A stretch of 64,000 nt of DNA from Helianthus annuus (Eukaryota > Streptophyta > Magnoliopsida > Asterales > Asteraceae). Positions 35,862-46,934 of this stretch are shown here, one piece after another (position 1 is the first letter of the stretch; the number at the start of each line of letters is the position of its first letter). Under the pieces are notes generated by a model, which had not been told where the DNA came from, searched no databases, and saw only the letters and a program-made list of their open reading frames with translations. The position numbers and the translations under genes are program-made. The stretch spans positions 89,583,350-89,647,349 of the forward strand of contig NC_035433.2 of NCBI RefSeq assembly GCF_002127325.2, written 5' to 3'.

Positions 35862-37199
35862 GGTTGTAGCTTCAGTGCTGGGGTTTTCGTTTAGGAACAA
35901 CTGGGGATACTTGGACTTCATCTGGTCTTCCCGCTCCCAGGTAAACTCTGGGCCACGCCGTGAGTTCCAACGAACTCGCACGAGAGGTATTTGGCTACGT
36001 TTGAGGGTTTTGATCTCCCGATCCGTGATCTCAATCGGTTCCTCAGTAAAGTGTAGCTGTTCATCAATAGTGAGTTCCTTGAAACGAATTATGAGTGTTT
36101 CATCTGACAGACACTTCTTCAGATTAGACACGTGGAAGACATTGTGCACTGCACTCAGCTCTGCAGGCAGGTTCAATCTATAAGCAACCTTACCGATTTT
36201 CTCGGTAATTTCGAATGGTCCAACATATCGCGGATTCAGCTTGCCTCGTTTACCGAAACGAACCACACCCTTCCAGGGTGAGACTTTAAGTAGAACCCGG
36301 TCCCCGACCTGGAATTCTAGCGGTTTCCTACGCTTATCAGCGTAGCTTTTCTGACGGTCACGAGCTGCCGCCATGCGTTGCCTGATCTGGGCAATCTTTT
36401 CCGTCGTATCTACCACTAGTTCTGGGCCTGTGATTTGACTGTCACCGACCTCCGCCCAGCAAAGAGGTGATCGGCATTTACGACCGTACAATGCCTCAAA
36501 AGGTGCCGCCTGAATGCTAGTGTGGTAGCTGTTATTGTAGGAGAATTCCACCAGCGGTAGATGCTTCTCCCAGTTCTTGCCAAAATCGATCACACATGCT
36601 CTAAGCATGTCTTCCAGGGTTTGGATGGTGCGTTCAGACTGACCATCCGTTTGTGGGTGATAAGCGGTGCTCATGTCCAAACGTGAGCCAAAAGATTTGT
36701 GCATAGCTTGCCATAACTCGGAAGTAAAACGAGCGTCTCGGTCGGAAATAATAGAAGTTGGCACCCCGTGCTTCGAGACTACTTCCTTTAAATAGATTTC
36801 TGCCAAGGTAGAAAACTTGTCTGTTTCCTTAATGGCCAGAAAGTGTGCAGACTTAGTCAATCGATCTACTATCACCCAAATAGTGTCATTCCCGCGTTGG
36901 GATCTTGGTAGCCCCGTAACAAAATCCATGGAAATTTGCTCCCATTTCCACTTCGGGATTTCGGGTTGCTGGAGTAGGCCTGCTGGTTTCTGATACTCAG
37001 TCTTGACTCTTGCGCAGGTCAAACATTTGCTAACGTATGCAGCTATGTGGGCTTTCATGCCAGGCCACCAGTAAGTGGTCCTTAAGTCGTGGTACATCTT
37101 ATCTGAACCAGGATGTACTGAATAACGGGACTTATGGGCTTCGTCCATCACAAGCTCACGCAGATCTCCGTAAAGTGGGACCCAAATGCGCCCTGCCAC
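35835..37199 (-). CDS. Integrase with C-terminal chromodomain (pol, 3' part)
   Basis: Integrates the element's DNA copy into the host chromosome. In order: an HHCC zinc-binding domain ([12 protein letters not shown]... CLTCARVK, about residues 28-70), then the DDE core with D in [12 protein letters not shown] in IISDRDARF and E in [26 protein letters not shown] region follows, and a C-terminal chromodomain-like segment ([19 protein letters not shown]) that in chromoviruses targets modified histones. 454 codons are open from [11 protein letters not shown], but that methionine is internal to the natural polyprotein. The frame differs from the upstream ORF, which it overlaps by 52 bp. The older copy at 25.3 kb has extra codons at this junction, so a small deletion here is the likely cause. 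Sure of identity; activity doubtful. Confidence 0.93.
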   Translation of the reverse strand: MAGRIWVPLYGDLRELVMDEAHKSRYSVHPGSDKMYHDLRTTYWWPGMKAHIAAYVSKCLTCARVKTEYQKPAGLLQQPEIPKWKWEQISMDFVTGLPRSQRGNDTIWVIVDRLTKSAHFLAIKETDKFSTLAEIYLKEVVSKHGVPTSIISDRDARFTSELWQAMHKSFGSRLDMSTAYHPQTDGQSERTIQTLEDMLRACVIDFGKNWEKHLPLVEFSYNNSYHTSIQAAPFEALYGRKCRSPLCWAEVGDSQITGPELVVDTTEKIAQIRQRMAAARDRQKSYADKRRKPLEFQVGDRVLLKVSPWKGVVRFGKRGKLNPRYVGPFEITEKIGKVAYRLNLPAELSAVHNVFHVSNLKKCLSDETLIIRFKELTIDEQLHFTEEPIEITDREIKTLKRSQIPLVRVRWNSRRGPEFTWEREDQMKSKYPQLFLNENPSTEATTEFRDEILN

Positions 37200-40100
37200 A
37201 TAGTATGTTGCTCTAGTCGTTGTCTCGATCCTCGCAGGGACTCAGCCCTGATGTTTTCCGGTTTCAGAGCTTCAGTCTGAGCGTTTCGAATCTGGGTAGG
37301 GAGATTAGACTGGATGGTAAGTTGTAATGCTCGCACGCGCTTGGGCGTAGTGTCTTTTCGGCTGAGGGCGTCTGCCACAACATTGGCCTTGCCCGGATGG
37401 TACTTGATGGCGCATTCATAATCATTCAGGAGTTCGACCCATCGACGTTGCCGCATGTTTAATTCCTTTTGCTTGAAGATATGCTCGAGACTCCTGTGAT
37501 CGGTGTAAATGGTGCACTTGGTACCGTACAGGTAATGTCTCCATATCTTAAGCGCAAAGATCACTGCTCCTAGTTCCAAGTCGTGCGTTGTGTAGTTCCT
37601 TTCGTGCGTCTTAAGTTGTCGAGAGGCGTAAGCAATAACTTTGTCGCGTTGCATTAACACACAACCGAGCCCATGGATGGATGCATCGCAGTAAACCACA
37701 AAGTCGTCAGTGCCTTCAGGCAACGAGAGAATAGGAGCACTACAGAGGTTATCCTTTAGTTTCTGAAATGCGGTTTCCTGAGCTTCACCCCATTTATAAA
37801 CCATACCCTTCTGAGTAAGTGCCGTGAGAGGCTGAGCGATCTTTGAGAATCCCATGATGAATCTTCGATAGTATCCCGCTAGTCCCAAGAATTGGCGGAC
37901 TTCGGTCGGAGTCTTAGGGGTAGGCCAATTCCTTATAGAGTCGATCTTTGCAGGGTCGACGTGAATTCCATCCTTGTTAACCACGTGCCCAAGGAAATGG
38001 ACTTCTCGAAGCCAGAAGTCGCATTTCGAGAACTTGGCATACAGTTGCTCATTGCGAAGGAGTTCGAGGATAAGGCGTAGGTGCTGTTCATGCTCTTCTT
38101 GACTTTTCGAGTAGATCAGGATGTCGTCGATAAACACAATCACGAATTTGTCGAGGTAAGGTTTGCACACTCGGTTCATGAGATCCATGAATACCGCGGG
38201 CGCGTTGGTCATTCCAAAGGGCATAACAAGGAATTCATAATGACCATAACGAGTTCTGAATGCAGTTTTGGAGATGTCTTCATTACGGACCCTTAGCTGA
38301 TGATAACCTGATCGCAGGTCAATCTTAGAATAGTAGCTCGATCCTTGCAACTGATCGAATAGGTCGTCGATTCGCGGGAGAGGGTAGCGATTCTTGATGG
38401 TAACCTTGTTCAGCTCACGATAGTCAATGCACATTCGGAACGTGCCATCCTTCTTCTTAACAAAGAGTACCGGTGCTCCCCAGGGTGATGAACTAGGGCG
38501 GATAAACCCTTTATCCAATAGTTCCTGTAGTTGAGTAGAGATTTCCTTCAATTCTGCAGGGGCTAGTCGATAAGGCGCACGAGCTATAGGCACTGCTCCG
38601 GGAGCTAGCTCGATTTGGAATTCGACCTGACGGTGGGGAGGGAGTCCAGGTAATTCTTCAGGAAATACCTCGGGGTAGTCACGCACCACTGGAAAATCTT
38701 CAATCCTCTTTTCCTTTTCCTGCGTGTTGGTGACAAGTGCTAAGATAGCGGTGTGCCCTTTTCGTAAACACTTCTGGGCCTTCAAGAACGAGATAACGCC
38801 GGAGATTTCTCCGCCTTTGCCACCTTGTACAATGAGGGGTTTGCCAGAACGGCGGGGAATACGAACTGCTTTCTCTTGACAGAGGATCTCAGCGCGATGT
38901 TTGGATAACCAATCCATACCGATGACGACGTCGAAGCTTCCAAGAGTAACAGGGAAAAGATCGATGCTAAACGTCTGACCCGACAATTCTAGTTTGCAGC
39001 CTTTGATAACATGTGAGGCCTCGATGTTTCTACCATTAGCTAACTCGACGATATGATGAGAACTTAGTAACGAAAGCGGACGCTTAAGCTTCTTACTAAT
39101 ACGTAGGGACACATAACTAGCATCGGCTCCAGAATCAAATAATACAGAAACATAACGATCATCGAGTAGGAACTTACCCGCCACGACATTGGGGTCATTC
39201 CTCGCTTCTCCAGCTCCAATCACAAAAGCCCTTCCTCTAGCACCATTCCCAGCGTTGTTGTTCTGATCGTTGTTTCCAGCTCCCTGATTGTTGTTGCGGT
39301 TCTGGTTCAGTTCAGGGCAATTCTTCTTATAGTGCCCCCCAGCTCCACACTGGAAACAACCCTTAGCGTTCCCGTGATGTTGTTGCTGCTGGTTCTGCCC
39401 CACGGGACGTGGACTCCTACAGTCCTTGGCCTCATGCCCCATCTTGTTACATCGTTGACACTGACTTTTCCCACAAGGCCCACTGTGATGTCGATTGCAC
39501 TTGTTACACTTGGGGTGGTTACCGCGATAGCCACTCTGTTGTTGAGTGCCCTTGTTGTTTTCAGTTTTCCTTTGCTGTGCTGGGGCCTGAGTGGGGTTAG
39601 CATCCTTGCTTTGATTTCCTTCCCACTTACGCTTGTTGTCACTAGAAGTTCCGACAGTAGCACTGATCCTTTTGGGCAACCTGCCCTCCTCCACGGCCTG
39701 ATCAGTGAGTTTGTGAGCAAGTCGAACGATCGGCTGAATGGTAGTGAGGTTGGCTGAAGTTACATGGCTTCGAATTTCTGGAGCCAAACCCTTAACGTAC
39801 AACTCGATTCTTCGATACATAGGTCGAGACATGTTTGGGCAAAGAGCAGCATAGTCATTGGACAGCTTGGTGTAGGTTTCAATTTCTGACCCAACCATCT
39901 TAAGCGCATAGTACTCGTTCTCAAGTTTGTGGATGTCATCCCGGTGACAGTACTCCTCCTTAATCATGTCCTTGAAATCCTCCCACGCCGTAGCATTAGC
40001 AGTTTCCAGTCCAAACATCTGAATTTGCGCCTTCCACCAAGAAAGCGCGTTTCCTTCAAGCGTAGCAGTAGCAAACTTCACCCAATTCGCAGGGGGACAC

Positions 40101-40348
40101 TCACAAACAGCAAAGACAGCTTCAACTTTCTCAATCCAGTGCAAAAGACCTATGGCACCCTTAGTGCCGTTGAAAGGGAGAGGCTTGCAATCCCTGAAAG
40201 TCTTGAAAGTACACACAGGTGGTTGCGCAGGTGCATGCTGACCTCCCGGGTGAGCTGCGAAAGCTGCAGCCACCGTGTTAAGCAGGTTAGTGAATTGGGC
40301 CTGGGTCATGTTGATGTTTCCTCTTCCACGTCCACTCATTGTCTTCAC
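37148..40348 (-). CDS. Gag-protease-reverse transcriptase-RNase H polyprotein
   Basis: 1066 codons without a stop. Gag capsid-like region at about residues 45-215 ([43 protein letters not shown]). Two CCHC zinc knuckles bind RNA ([28 protein letters not shown]), preceded by a further Cys/His cluster ([12 protein letters not shown]). Aspartic protease with active-site DSGA in [15 protein letters not shown] with [33 protein letters not shown] and the catalytic FIDD motif. RNase H with [17 protein letters not shown] and [14 protein letters not shown], then [15 protein letters not shown]. It starts [11 protein letters not shown], 294 bp after the primer site. The last 20 or so residues are out of frame because of the break before integrase. 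Gag and pol share one frame, as is usual in plant chromoviruses. Confidence 0.95.
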   Translation of the reverse strand: MKTMSGRGRGNINMTQAQFTNLLNTVAAAFAAHPGGQHAPAQPPVCTFKTFRDCKPLPFNGTKGAIGLLHWIEKVEAVFAVCECPPANWVKFATATLEGNALSWWKAQIQMFGLETANATAWEDFKDMIKEEYCHRDDIHKLENEYYALKMVGSEIETYTKLSNDYAALCPNMSRPMYRRIELYVKGLAPEIRSHVTSANLTTIQPIVRLAHKLTDQAVEEGRLPKRISATVGTSSDNKRKWEGNQSKDANPTQAPAQQRKTENNKGTQQQSGYRGNHPKCNKCNRHHSGPCGKSQCQRCNKMGHEAKDCRSPRPVGQNQQQQHHGNAKGCFQCGAGGHYKKNCPELNQNRNNNQGAGNNDQNNNAGNGARGRAFVIGAGEARNDPNVVAGKFLLDDRYVSVLFDSGADASYVSLRISKKLKRPLSLLSSHHIVELANGRNIEASHVIKGCKLELSGQTFSIDLFPVTLGSFDVVIGMDWLSKHRAEILCQEKAVRIPRRSGKPLIVQGGKGGEISGVISFLKAQKCLRKGHTAILALVTNTQEKEKRIEDFPVVRDYPEVFPEELPGLPPHRQVEFQIELAPGAVPIARAPYRLAPAELKEISTQLQELLDKGFIRPSSSPWGAPVLFVKKKDGTFRMCIDYRELNKVTIKNRYPLPRIDDLFDQLQGSSYYSKIDLRSGYHQLRVRNEDISKTAFRTRYGHYEFLVMPFGMTNAPAVFMDLMNRVCKPYLDKFVIVFIDDILIYSKSQEEHEQHLRLILELLRNEQLYAKFSKCDFWLREVHFLGHVVNKDGIHVDPAKIDSIRNWPTPKTPTEVRQFLGLAGYYRRFIMGFSKIAQPLTALTQKGMVYKWGEAQETAFQKLKDNLCSAPILSLPEGTDDFVVYCDASIHGLGCVLMQRDKVIAYASRQLKTHERNYTTHDLELGAVIFALKIWRHYLYGTKCTIYTDHRSLEHIFKQKELNMRQRRWVELLNDYECAIKYHPGKANVVADALSRKDTTPKRVRALQLTIQSNLPTQIRNAQTEALKPENIRAESLRGSRQRLEQHTMWQGAFGSHFTEICVSL

Positions 40349-40642
40349 AATCAGAAAACATAGTATGAGTGTGGTGTCGTAATGTAGCGAGAATGAGATA
40401 GAGGAGAGAGGCGTATCTATTTAATTAGACACACTAGTACATATAGCAAAACAGGAAACATAAGGTAAGCAAACAAGTAAACACTAGTCCGAGCTATGAG
40501 GTCAAAAGTGTTGAGCCTTGCACTTGGAGTGTAGTATCGTCGCGAGTCACAGGTTATAGTCTGGTTTTTCCCAAAAAAGATTTCCCCCCCCCCCTTTTTT
40601 TTAAAACCAAGTTCACTATAACCAATGGCTCTGATACCAATC
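40349..40642 (-). other. Leader with primer binding site
   Basis: The primer site lies directly after the 5' LTR: minus strand GATTGGTATCAGAGCCATTG, with TGGTATCAGAGCC complementary to initiator-Met tRNA (about 40624-40642). The remaining leader is non-coding and contains a C run of 10 at 40586-40595. Confidence 0.9.
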
Positions 40643-42913
40643 TGTCACACCCCCAAAAACCACATGCGGAACACCACCGCTTGGAGGCGTGACCGACCAG
40701 GATCCAGCCACTAATTATACTGAGCATTAATTAATAGTAGAAATATTTGCTACCCAAAGTAGTTAACAACATCGTAGTTTAAGTTCGATAATTAGTTTAA
40801 ACAAAACAGCGGAAGCATAAACCAAATAGTTTTAAAGATAGTTCTTAGTTCAAGATAGTTAAACCCAACACACGGGTTTTGACGAACACTACACATCCCC
40901 AAGCAGCAGCTCCTGAGTCACTGGTTACCTGCAAAGCATGCAGTAAGGGGTCAACAATAATGCTGAGTGAGTTCACTAATTGTCCAGTTTTAGTTTACCA
41001 AAAACTTAAGTTGTTTAGATAAAGCATTTATAATCACGTTGTGGGGAGCTACCCCACCTGTAAGCTCACTAAACTGTAGATACCGAAACTGTTGACGGAA
41101 AGTTGTTGTGCCCCGAGTCAATGTCTATCGTCATTGACCATGTTGCAAGGTCTACTAGTTCACGCCCGATCTCCCCCGGTCACGGTGTGAGGTTGTCAAA
41201 CCTAATAGCGCTATCAACTAATAACCCGTTCGCCCCCGGCGATTAATCGGTACTGTAAGCAGGGACTTAAAATGATAGAGTTTCGTTTAGCATGGCTAGT
41301 TGTGATTTATAAATAATATCCAAACGTATCTCCCCCGGAGATAGTAATTACCCATTCTGTTTTCCCCCGGAGTAATGGGTCAAAAGTGTTTTTCCCAAAG
41401 TTGGTAGTTTGTTCGTGTCCCTCCGCGGGACGCATGCTTTTAGTGTGTGAACTCACCTTGGGTTGCTCGGCAGATTAGGTTACTTGTCGAACACGTTGGT
41501 CACCACGTCCTAACATGGTTACCGGTAAGTCAGGTTTGGTGTACAAGCAATCACGTAAAATCTACACTTAACTAACACGTTGCATGCATACAAGTAAACA
41601 GTGGGTTATTGGGCCGGCCCTAACATTTACAAAATCAAACAGCAACACATAGTCCAGTCAACAGGTAGCCCATAATACACACATTATGGCCCAATAACCA
41701 AAGTGGACAGTCCAGTCGCAACCAGGTGGTCTCGAGTCGCAACCAGGAGGTCTCGGCTTGTCACGCTGTGGTTGCGAGTCGCAACCGTTGCGGTCTCGAG
41801 TTGTCATGCTGTGGTTACGAGTCGCAACCGTTGCGGTCTCGAGTTGTCATGCTGTGGTTACGAGTCGCAACCGTCGTAGTCTCGAGTCGCAATGCTGTCC
41901 CTTTCTTGTTCACGTGTTGATTCAGACTTAGTCAGGCTAAATTGTACTAAGCATCAGGCCCAAATCAGGAAACAACCAATAAGGTTTCAACTAACAATTT
42001 TCCTAATCTGACCATTAGTAAACATGGATCAAACATTGCCCTTTTTGAAATCTTCAAACCATATTCAACAAGTTCATCCTATATTCATAAATTTCTAGGG
42101 TTTTCATCTTATCATAATCATACATTTTTATGAACCAAAATCACATATTTTAACAAGATCATCATGCAAGAACAAGAAAACATACATTTTGTAGCCGAAA
42201 TCTTATGTTTAACAACATCATTTTGCAAGAAACAATGAAGCATAGTTTGGTTGGCCATGAATACTCTTAAACTACCATTTTCTAGCCATCTTTAAACATG
42301 TTACCAAGTATTTACACATAATGGTTTACACATATAGTGAAACTCACAAATCAACCTTAAAAATCATGCATAACAATTTTAACTAAACACTTTCTAGTTC
42401 ACTTAATACACATAAAACACACATAAAATAATCACTAACCGGTTGTGAAGAAGGAGCCGAAACAAAGGAAAAGGAACCGAGAAAATGAAGTGTTCGAGTG
42501 ATGATGATCTTGACCGAGATTCCTTGTGAAATCCGAGCTTGAACCGAAAGTTGGAAGAGAATGGGATGTTGTTGAGGGTTTTCTAGTGAGAGAGAATAGA
42601 AGGAGTGTGTGGATATGTTTGTGTAACAAATGAGGGAAATGGGGAAATGTTGGAGATTTTATATAAGGCTTCAAGGTAGGCTTAGGGGGTTTCGGTCCAA
42701 ACCGGTTACGGCCCACTCGAGACCGAGTGGCCCACTCGAAACCGAGTGGTTGCGAGTCATGGTCTCGAGTCACTAGTATATAAGCGTATACTTATATATA
42801 TAATACATACACAACACATATCATGCAAAAAGATCACGTTTTCATTTAATAACATATATATACACAAAAATATTACAAGGTGTTCGTTTGGAAAAAAAAC
42901 CTAGAGTGTCACA
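40643..42913 (-). repeat. 5' LTR of the intact chromovirus
   Basis: Same length as 33472-35742. By eye the differences are limited to about six sites (near 40730, 41337, 41428, 41467, 42783 and 42855). It provides the promoter for the element. Confidence 0.95.
42657..42668 (-). promoter_or_regulatory. TATA box of the intact chromovirus LTR
   Basis: Minus strand CTTATATAAAAT, about 250 bp from the U3 end, at the usual spacing for an LTR promoter. The same box is at 35486-35497 in the 3' LTR, where it could drive read-out transcription toward lower coordinates. Confidence 0.65.
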
Positions 42914-42918
42914 TATGT

Positions 42919-43102
42919 GAAGCATATTATTAACATAATGTATTTTACAATTTGTTAGTGCATGTATATACACAAAATGAACTTATTTTGATGACAACTA
43001 AACTATAAAAGTATAAACATATATATTATATGGATAGCTTACAAAATCTATTTTTTCTAGCTGTTCCCTTTTTTAGAAAAAAAAAAGTATCAAAATTTCT
43101 TA
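42919..43102. other. No gene seen
   Basis: AT-rich spacer between the gypsy element and the hAT element. Confidence 0.4.
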
Positions 43103-43110
43103 GTAATAGC

Positions 43111-43872
43111 CAGTGCCGACTTAAGCATAAGCCAAGTAATGCTAGGGCTTTAGGCCCCATAATTTTAAGGGCCTCCGGTTTTACGCACCGACTATTATCT
43201 GTATGTATAAGTAAATACGGGTGAAGAGGGAATACGGGTGACGCCGGTTCGACTTGGACGGGAGGCGATGTTTACCGATTATTCCACTGTTGTGTCTTCG
43301 GGTGGGTGGAGGTCGGGTTTCCGCACATCTGGCGAGAGTTAAGGGGCTGGTGGAGGTCGAGTAGTCGACCTTGGCCACAACACCGGGTGTCACGGTGGTT
43401 GGCACGTCGTTCTTTGCCGCTAAAAAAACTACTTGTGTGTTTTATTGTTTCATATATTATAAACTTTAATAGTTCGTTGTGGTTTATACTTTATAGTTAT
43501 ATTATGTGTTAAAATAACTCAATTATATTTAAGTTATATTTGATGAAATATATATTTTGGTGTTGAGATAGATGCTTATTTCAATTAGATTGTTTTACAT
43601 ATATTTTTATTCTCGCATATAAATAAAATTAAATGCTTTTGGATAAAAAAAAAGTATACTAAATAGCATATTTAATTTAAAGTTCACTTGCATTATTTTT
43701 GAAATCTTAATAATGGGACAAGGAATATTAAGGATTGACATATTTTTTGTTTTTTGTTGATATATTATTTAAATAAGAGAATCTATTAAAAATTACTCAC
43801 AAAAGTAACTTATATAAAAGCCTCAAATTTTCATGAGCGCTTTAGGCCTTGAGAAACGTTGAACTGGCCCTG
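43111..43872. mobile_element. hAT-type element, CAGTGCCGAC termini
   Basis: Left end CAGTGCCGACTTAAGCATAA, right end GAACTGGCCCTG, with inner complementary words GGGCTTTAGGCCCC and GCGCTTTAGGCC. 8-bp flanks GTAATAGC (43103-43110) and ATAATAGC (43873-43880) differ at one base. GC-rich sequence at 43220-43420 differs strongly from the AT-rich rest and may be a captured piece. No transposase frame. Confidence 0.75.
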
Positions 43873-43880
43873 ATAATAGC

Positions 43881-44326
43881 TAATGTATGCTTATATGATT
43901 TGGAAATATTTTTATACAAAATATTCTTAAATCACATGAAAGAGCACTCAAAATCAAGAAATAATGAACACAAGCTCCATTATCAACTACGTCACTATAA
44001 CATTGACTGTGATAGGACTGAAAAGGATCAACAAAGTACGAAGAACAACAAGAAAAATAGATGGAACAACAAGAAAAAATAGATTTTGTAAGAAAATTTT
44101 CAAGAGAAAATCACCTTCATGAATTCCTCTTTATACATATACATGAAAACTTACGGTGTATGTTAATAAGAAGTTTCAAGATCATCTAGCAAAAAAAAAA
44201 AAAAAGTAAAGCAGAGCTCATACAATATTTTTTTAATACTTGAGTTTTTTTTTCCCGACTCATCATAGGATCAGGTTTCCTATTGTTAAATAACTTCATT
44301 ACTCCAGCTTTAATAATTTATCCTAA
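43881..44326. other. No gene seen
   Basis: AT-rich, no supported coding sequence; A run at 44192-44205. Confidence 0.4.
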
Positions 44327-45545
44327 CTAGTAATAAAACCCGCGCGTGTTGCGGCGCGATACATCGTAAACATCGAATAGATTAGTCCAAACGTTATGTG
44401 ATGTGTAAACCATATGAAAACACGTGTTTCGACGTATCTAATTGAACTCAATGTTACCTATATAAGCATTGCAATTGGATCAAACACAAAGTAAATCAAA
44501 TTTATACCCAACAATCATAACGTATTATACGTGACCCGAGTCATACATAGAAAATATAACAGGTATAACGGAAAAGCTGACACGTATAATCAAAAGAGAT
44601 GAATTAGAGCTTCTGAAAAAATGGAAGAAAGGAAACCATAATTTGACTGCACACGGTTCGAAACAAAATTTACAAAACATAACTTGACTCGTTTCCCAAA
44701 AAAATTTACGTCGAAACATACACCAACTCAAATTTATACCGAAACGTACATAAAAATATGCACATAAAAATGTTTTTTTAAACGAAAACATATTATATTT
44801 GACCTAACTCATATCCAGAAAAGGTTTATGTCAACACGTAGAGAAAATCAAATTTATAGAGGCACGTACATCAAACTATGCATGTGAAAGAAAAATAGTT
44901 TTTCTTATGTAAAGGAGGTATAATGGTAAACTCGAAATAAATTATTAGTAAAAACTTAATAGGTTAAATGCATTAGTAAAATTGTGCCAAGTAGCACTAA
45001 TGCCAAATCACTGCTAACGAACACCAACATCAGAAGAGCTTGTAAAAATAAAAAAAAAATAAATAAAAAGGTAAAAAATAACACCGAACAAAAAACATAT
45101 GTGAAATCGTTGAACCACACATGCCAGTCGCGGCATGTTAATGCGAAGAAATTATATAGAAACGTAAAATGTAAAAAAAAATAACTAAGTCCATCTAGGA
45201 TTCGCGCGTTGCGACGAACTTTTCAAACGGATAAAAATAGACGCACTGCGACTGGACTGTCAAACGGGAAAAAGAGACGAAATAATGTTGCACCCTACAC
45301 GCACGTTGCTGCGTGTTGACTCGCAAAATTTAGGACCAAACGTAAAACAGTATAATGGACCAAAGTTAAAAATAAGAAAGTGTTGGGGTTAAATTGGAAA
45401 GTTGAAAAGCTTTTAGTTAAAACTAAAAAAGTCAAAGAGTTTAAAATGAGAAACATATAAAACCTTTGGATTAAAAGTTAAAAATGTAAATTTTTTTTTT
45501 AGAAACACCCAATACATATGTTACAAACTATTAAAAATGAGCTAG
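44327..45545 (-). mobile_element. Helitron-like element, 3' end at 44327
   Basis: On the minus strand the sequence ends CGCGCGGGTTTTATTACTAG followed by T. That is a GC-rich hairpin (CGCGCCGCAACACGCGCG), about a dozen bases and a CTAG end, as expected of Helitrons. No helicase or Rep frame is visible, so it is non-autonomous. The body has a diverged tandem repeat (about 44690-44890; CAAATTTATA...GCACGTACAT). Two further GCGCGTTGCG-like spots at 45197 and 45300 may be older ends. The 5' end was not located; the stated right limit is only the start of the next element. Confidence 0.55.
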
Positions 45546-45547
45546 AT

Positions 45548-46196
45548 ACCTTACGCGTCAGTAGTCGGGAGCCTGATGTATGCTCAAGTCTGTACTCTCC
45601 CAGATATCGCTTATATTGCGGGAATGCTAGGCCGTTATCAGACTAATCCTGGCCTAGATCACTGGAAAGCAGCTAAGAAGGTCCTTAGATATCTGCAAGG
45701 GACGAAAGACTATAAACTGACTTATAGAAGAAGTGATCACTTAGAAGTGGTGGGTTATTCTGATTCTGACTTTGCCAAATGGAAAGATGACAAGAAATCC
45801 ACTTTGGGCTATATCTTTATGTTAGCAAGTGGACCTATCTCATGAAAGAGTCATAAACAACAGTTTACCACAACTTCCACAATGATGTCAGAATATATCG
45901 TTGTTTATAACGCAACCTGTCATGGAATGTTGCTTAGAAATCTGATCACTGGACTCAAAATCGTTAATTCCATTTCTAGACCATTTACGCTTTACTGTGA
46001 TAACTCAGCTGCCGTTAGTTTCTCGAACAGTAATAGTTCGACTCGAGCTGATTTATATCTCGATACAAATATTTGTTCGTACGTGAACGAGTTGAGGAAA
46101 ATAATCTTTGTATTGAGTATATTAGTACTAAAGATACGCTTGCGGATCCGATGACTAAAGGTCTCCCACCTAAAGTTTTCGAAGAACATTATGGGA
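45548..46196 (+). pseudogene. Ty1/copia RNase H remnant
   Basis: 3' end of a copia pol frame. 45548-45845 encodes YASVVGSLMYAQVCTLPDIA, then LRYLQGTKDYKLTYRRSDHL, GYSDSDFAKWKDDKKSTLGY and FMLASGPIS. A stop at 45843 interrupts the expected SWKSKKQ region. 45882-46154 continues with ATCHGMLLRNLITGLKIV, LYCDNSAAVSFSNSNSSTRA. A final frame change precedes DPMTKGLPPKVFEEH. Everything upstream (gag, protease, integrase, RT) is missing. Inactive. Confidence 0.9.
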
Positions 46197-46532
46197 CTTA
46201 CTAAAGACCTTATTTAATGGCATATTGTACTAGCTTATGTTTTAATTAATGAAATTTCCTCAGTTTGATTTTGTATGTCTCTAACATATGTTCTGCCGGT
46301 GTAATGACATATAGACAAATATAAATACAAATCAGACGCTAAAGGGATTATGCGTATTTTGATCATAACTATTAGGTTTTAAATTGAGGCTATAGTATGA
46401 CTAATGGGGGTCCTGAGTCGAATGATGATTCAATGGCTGTATTTCTCTGCTATAGTTCTTGGTTTAAGGCTAAAATGAGTGTTAACTCCTGGCCAGGCTC
46501 ATCTAATACTCATGATAAATGATTACTCGTCT

Positions 46533-46543
46533 AAGTGGGAGAA
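46533..46543 (+). other. Polypurine tract of the copia remnant
   Basis: AAGTGGGAGAA immediately before the presumed LTR start TGTGAGATT, about 340 bp after the last pol codons. Confidence 0.7.
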
Positions 46544-46934
46544 TGTGAGATTAAATATATTATTATTGTAATATTTAATCTTGTAGCCATTATAATCATT
46601 TATATTATATAGATCAAAATATATTAATAACCTATTAATAATTAGTTGGTAATTGTTGATGGACCATATAACCCTTATTAACTAATTAGGTTTCCTCATG
46701 GGTGTATATATAAGAAGATTATTAGCGAGTTTAAGGGTTAGACAATTACACAAACCCTAATACCACATAACATCAAGAATTGGCTCTCTCTCCAAACCGA
46801 ATCCTTCCCTTGTTTCGGTTTCATCACCATCATAATCTTACATCCTAAGGAGGAACCAGATCATCCTGACAAGTATGTCAAACTCAATGGCTGCATCTCT
46901 GACTGGATTCTCTGCCGGCCTGTCTGCTGTAACA
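46544..46934 (+). repeat. 3' LTR of the copia remnant
   Basis: Starts TGTGAGATTAAATAT after the polypurine tract. It contains a TATA box GTATATATAAGAAG (46703-46716) and probably ends CTGCTGTAACA. The right limit is inferred only from the TGT...ACA ends; no second LTR or duplication exists to prove it. Confidence 0.6.

Larger units (their letters stand above)
33472..42913 (-). mobile_element. Nearly intact Ty3/gypsy chromovirus (Tekay/Del-like)
   Basis: 9442-bp element with a perfect 5-bp duplication TATGT (33467-33471, 42914-42918). Both LTRs are exactly 2271 bp and differ at about six positions by eye, indicating a recent insertion. Minus-strand order: 5' LTR 40643-42913, primer site, leader, gag-protease-RT-RNase H (40348-37148), integrase-chromodomain (37199-35835), polypurine tract, 3' LTR 33472-35742. 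The C-terminal chromodomain-like segment and gene order place it among chromoviruses; Tekay/Del is my best lineage guess. The one visible lesion is a frame break before integrase. Confidence 0.95.

Noticed and set aside
39332..39757. Long plus-strand frames antisense to gag-pol (also at 39929-40363 and 37892-38296)
   Set aside because: Shadows of the minus-strand polyprotein, with no independent motifs.
46865..46934. Short coding exon ending at a GT splice site (ATGTCAAACTCAATGGCTGC)
   Set aside because: It lies at the end of the copia LTR after its TATA box and matches the expected transcribed R/U5 part; there is no downstream exon.
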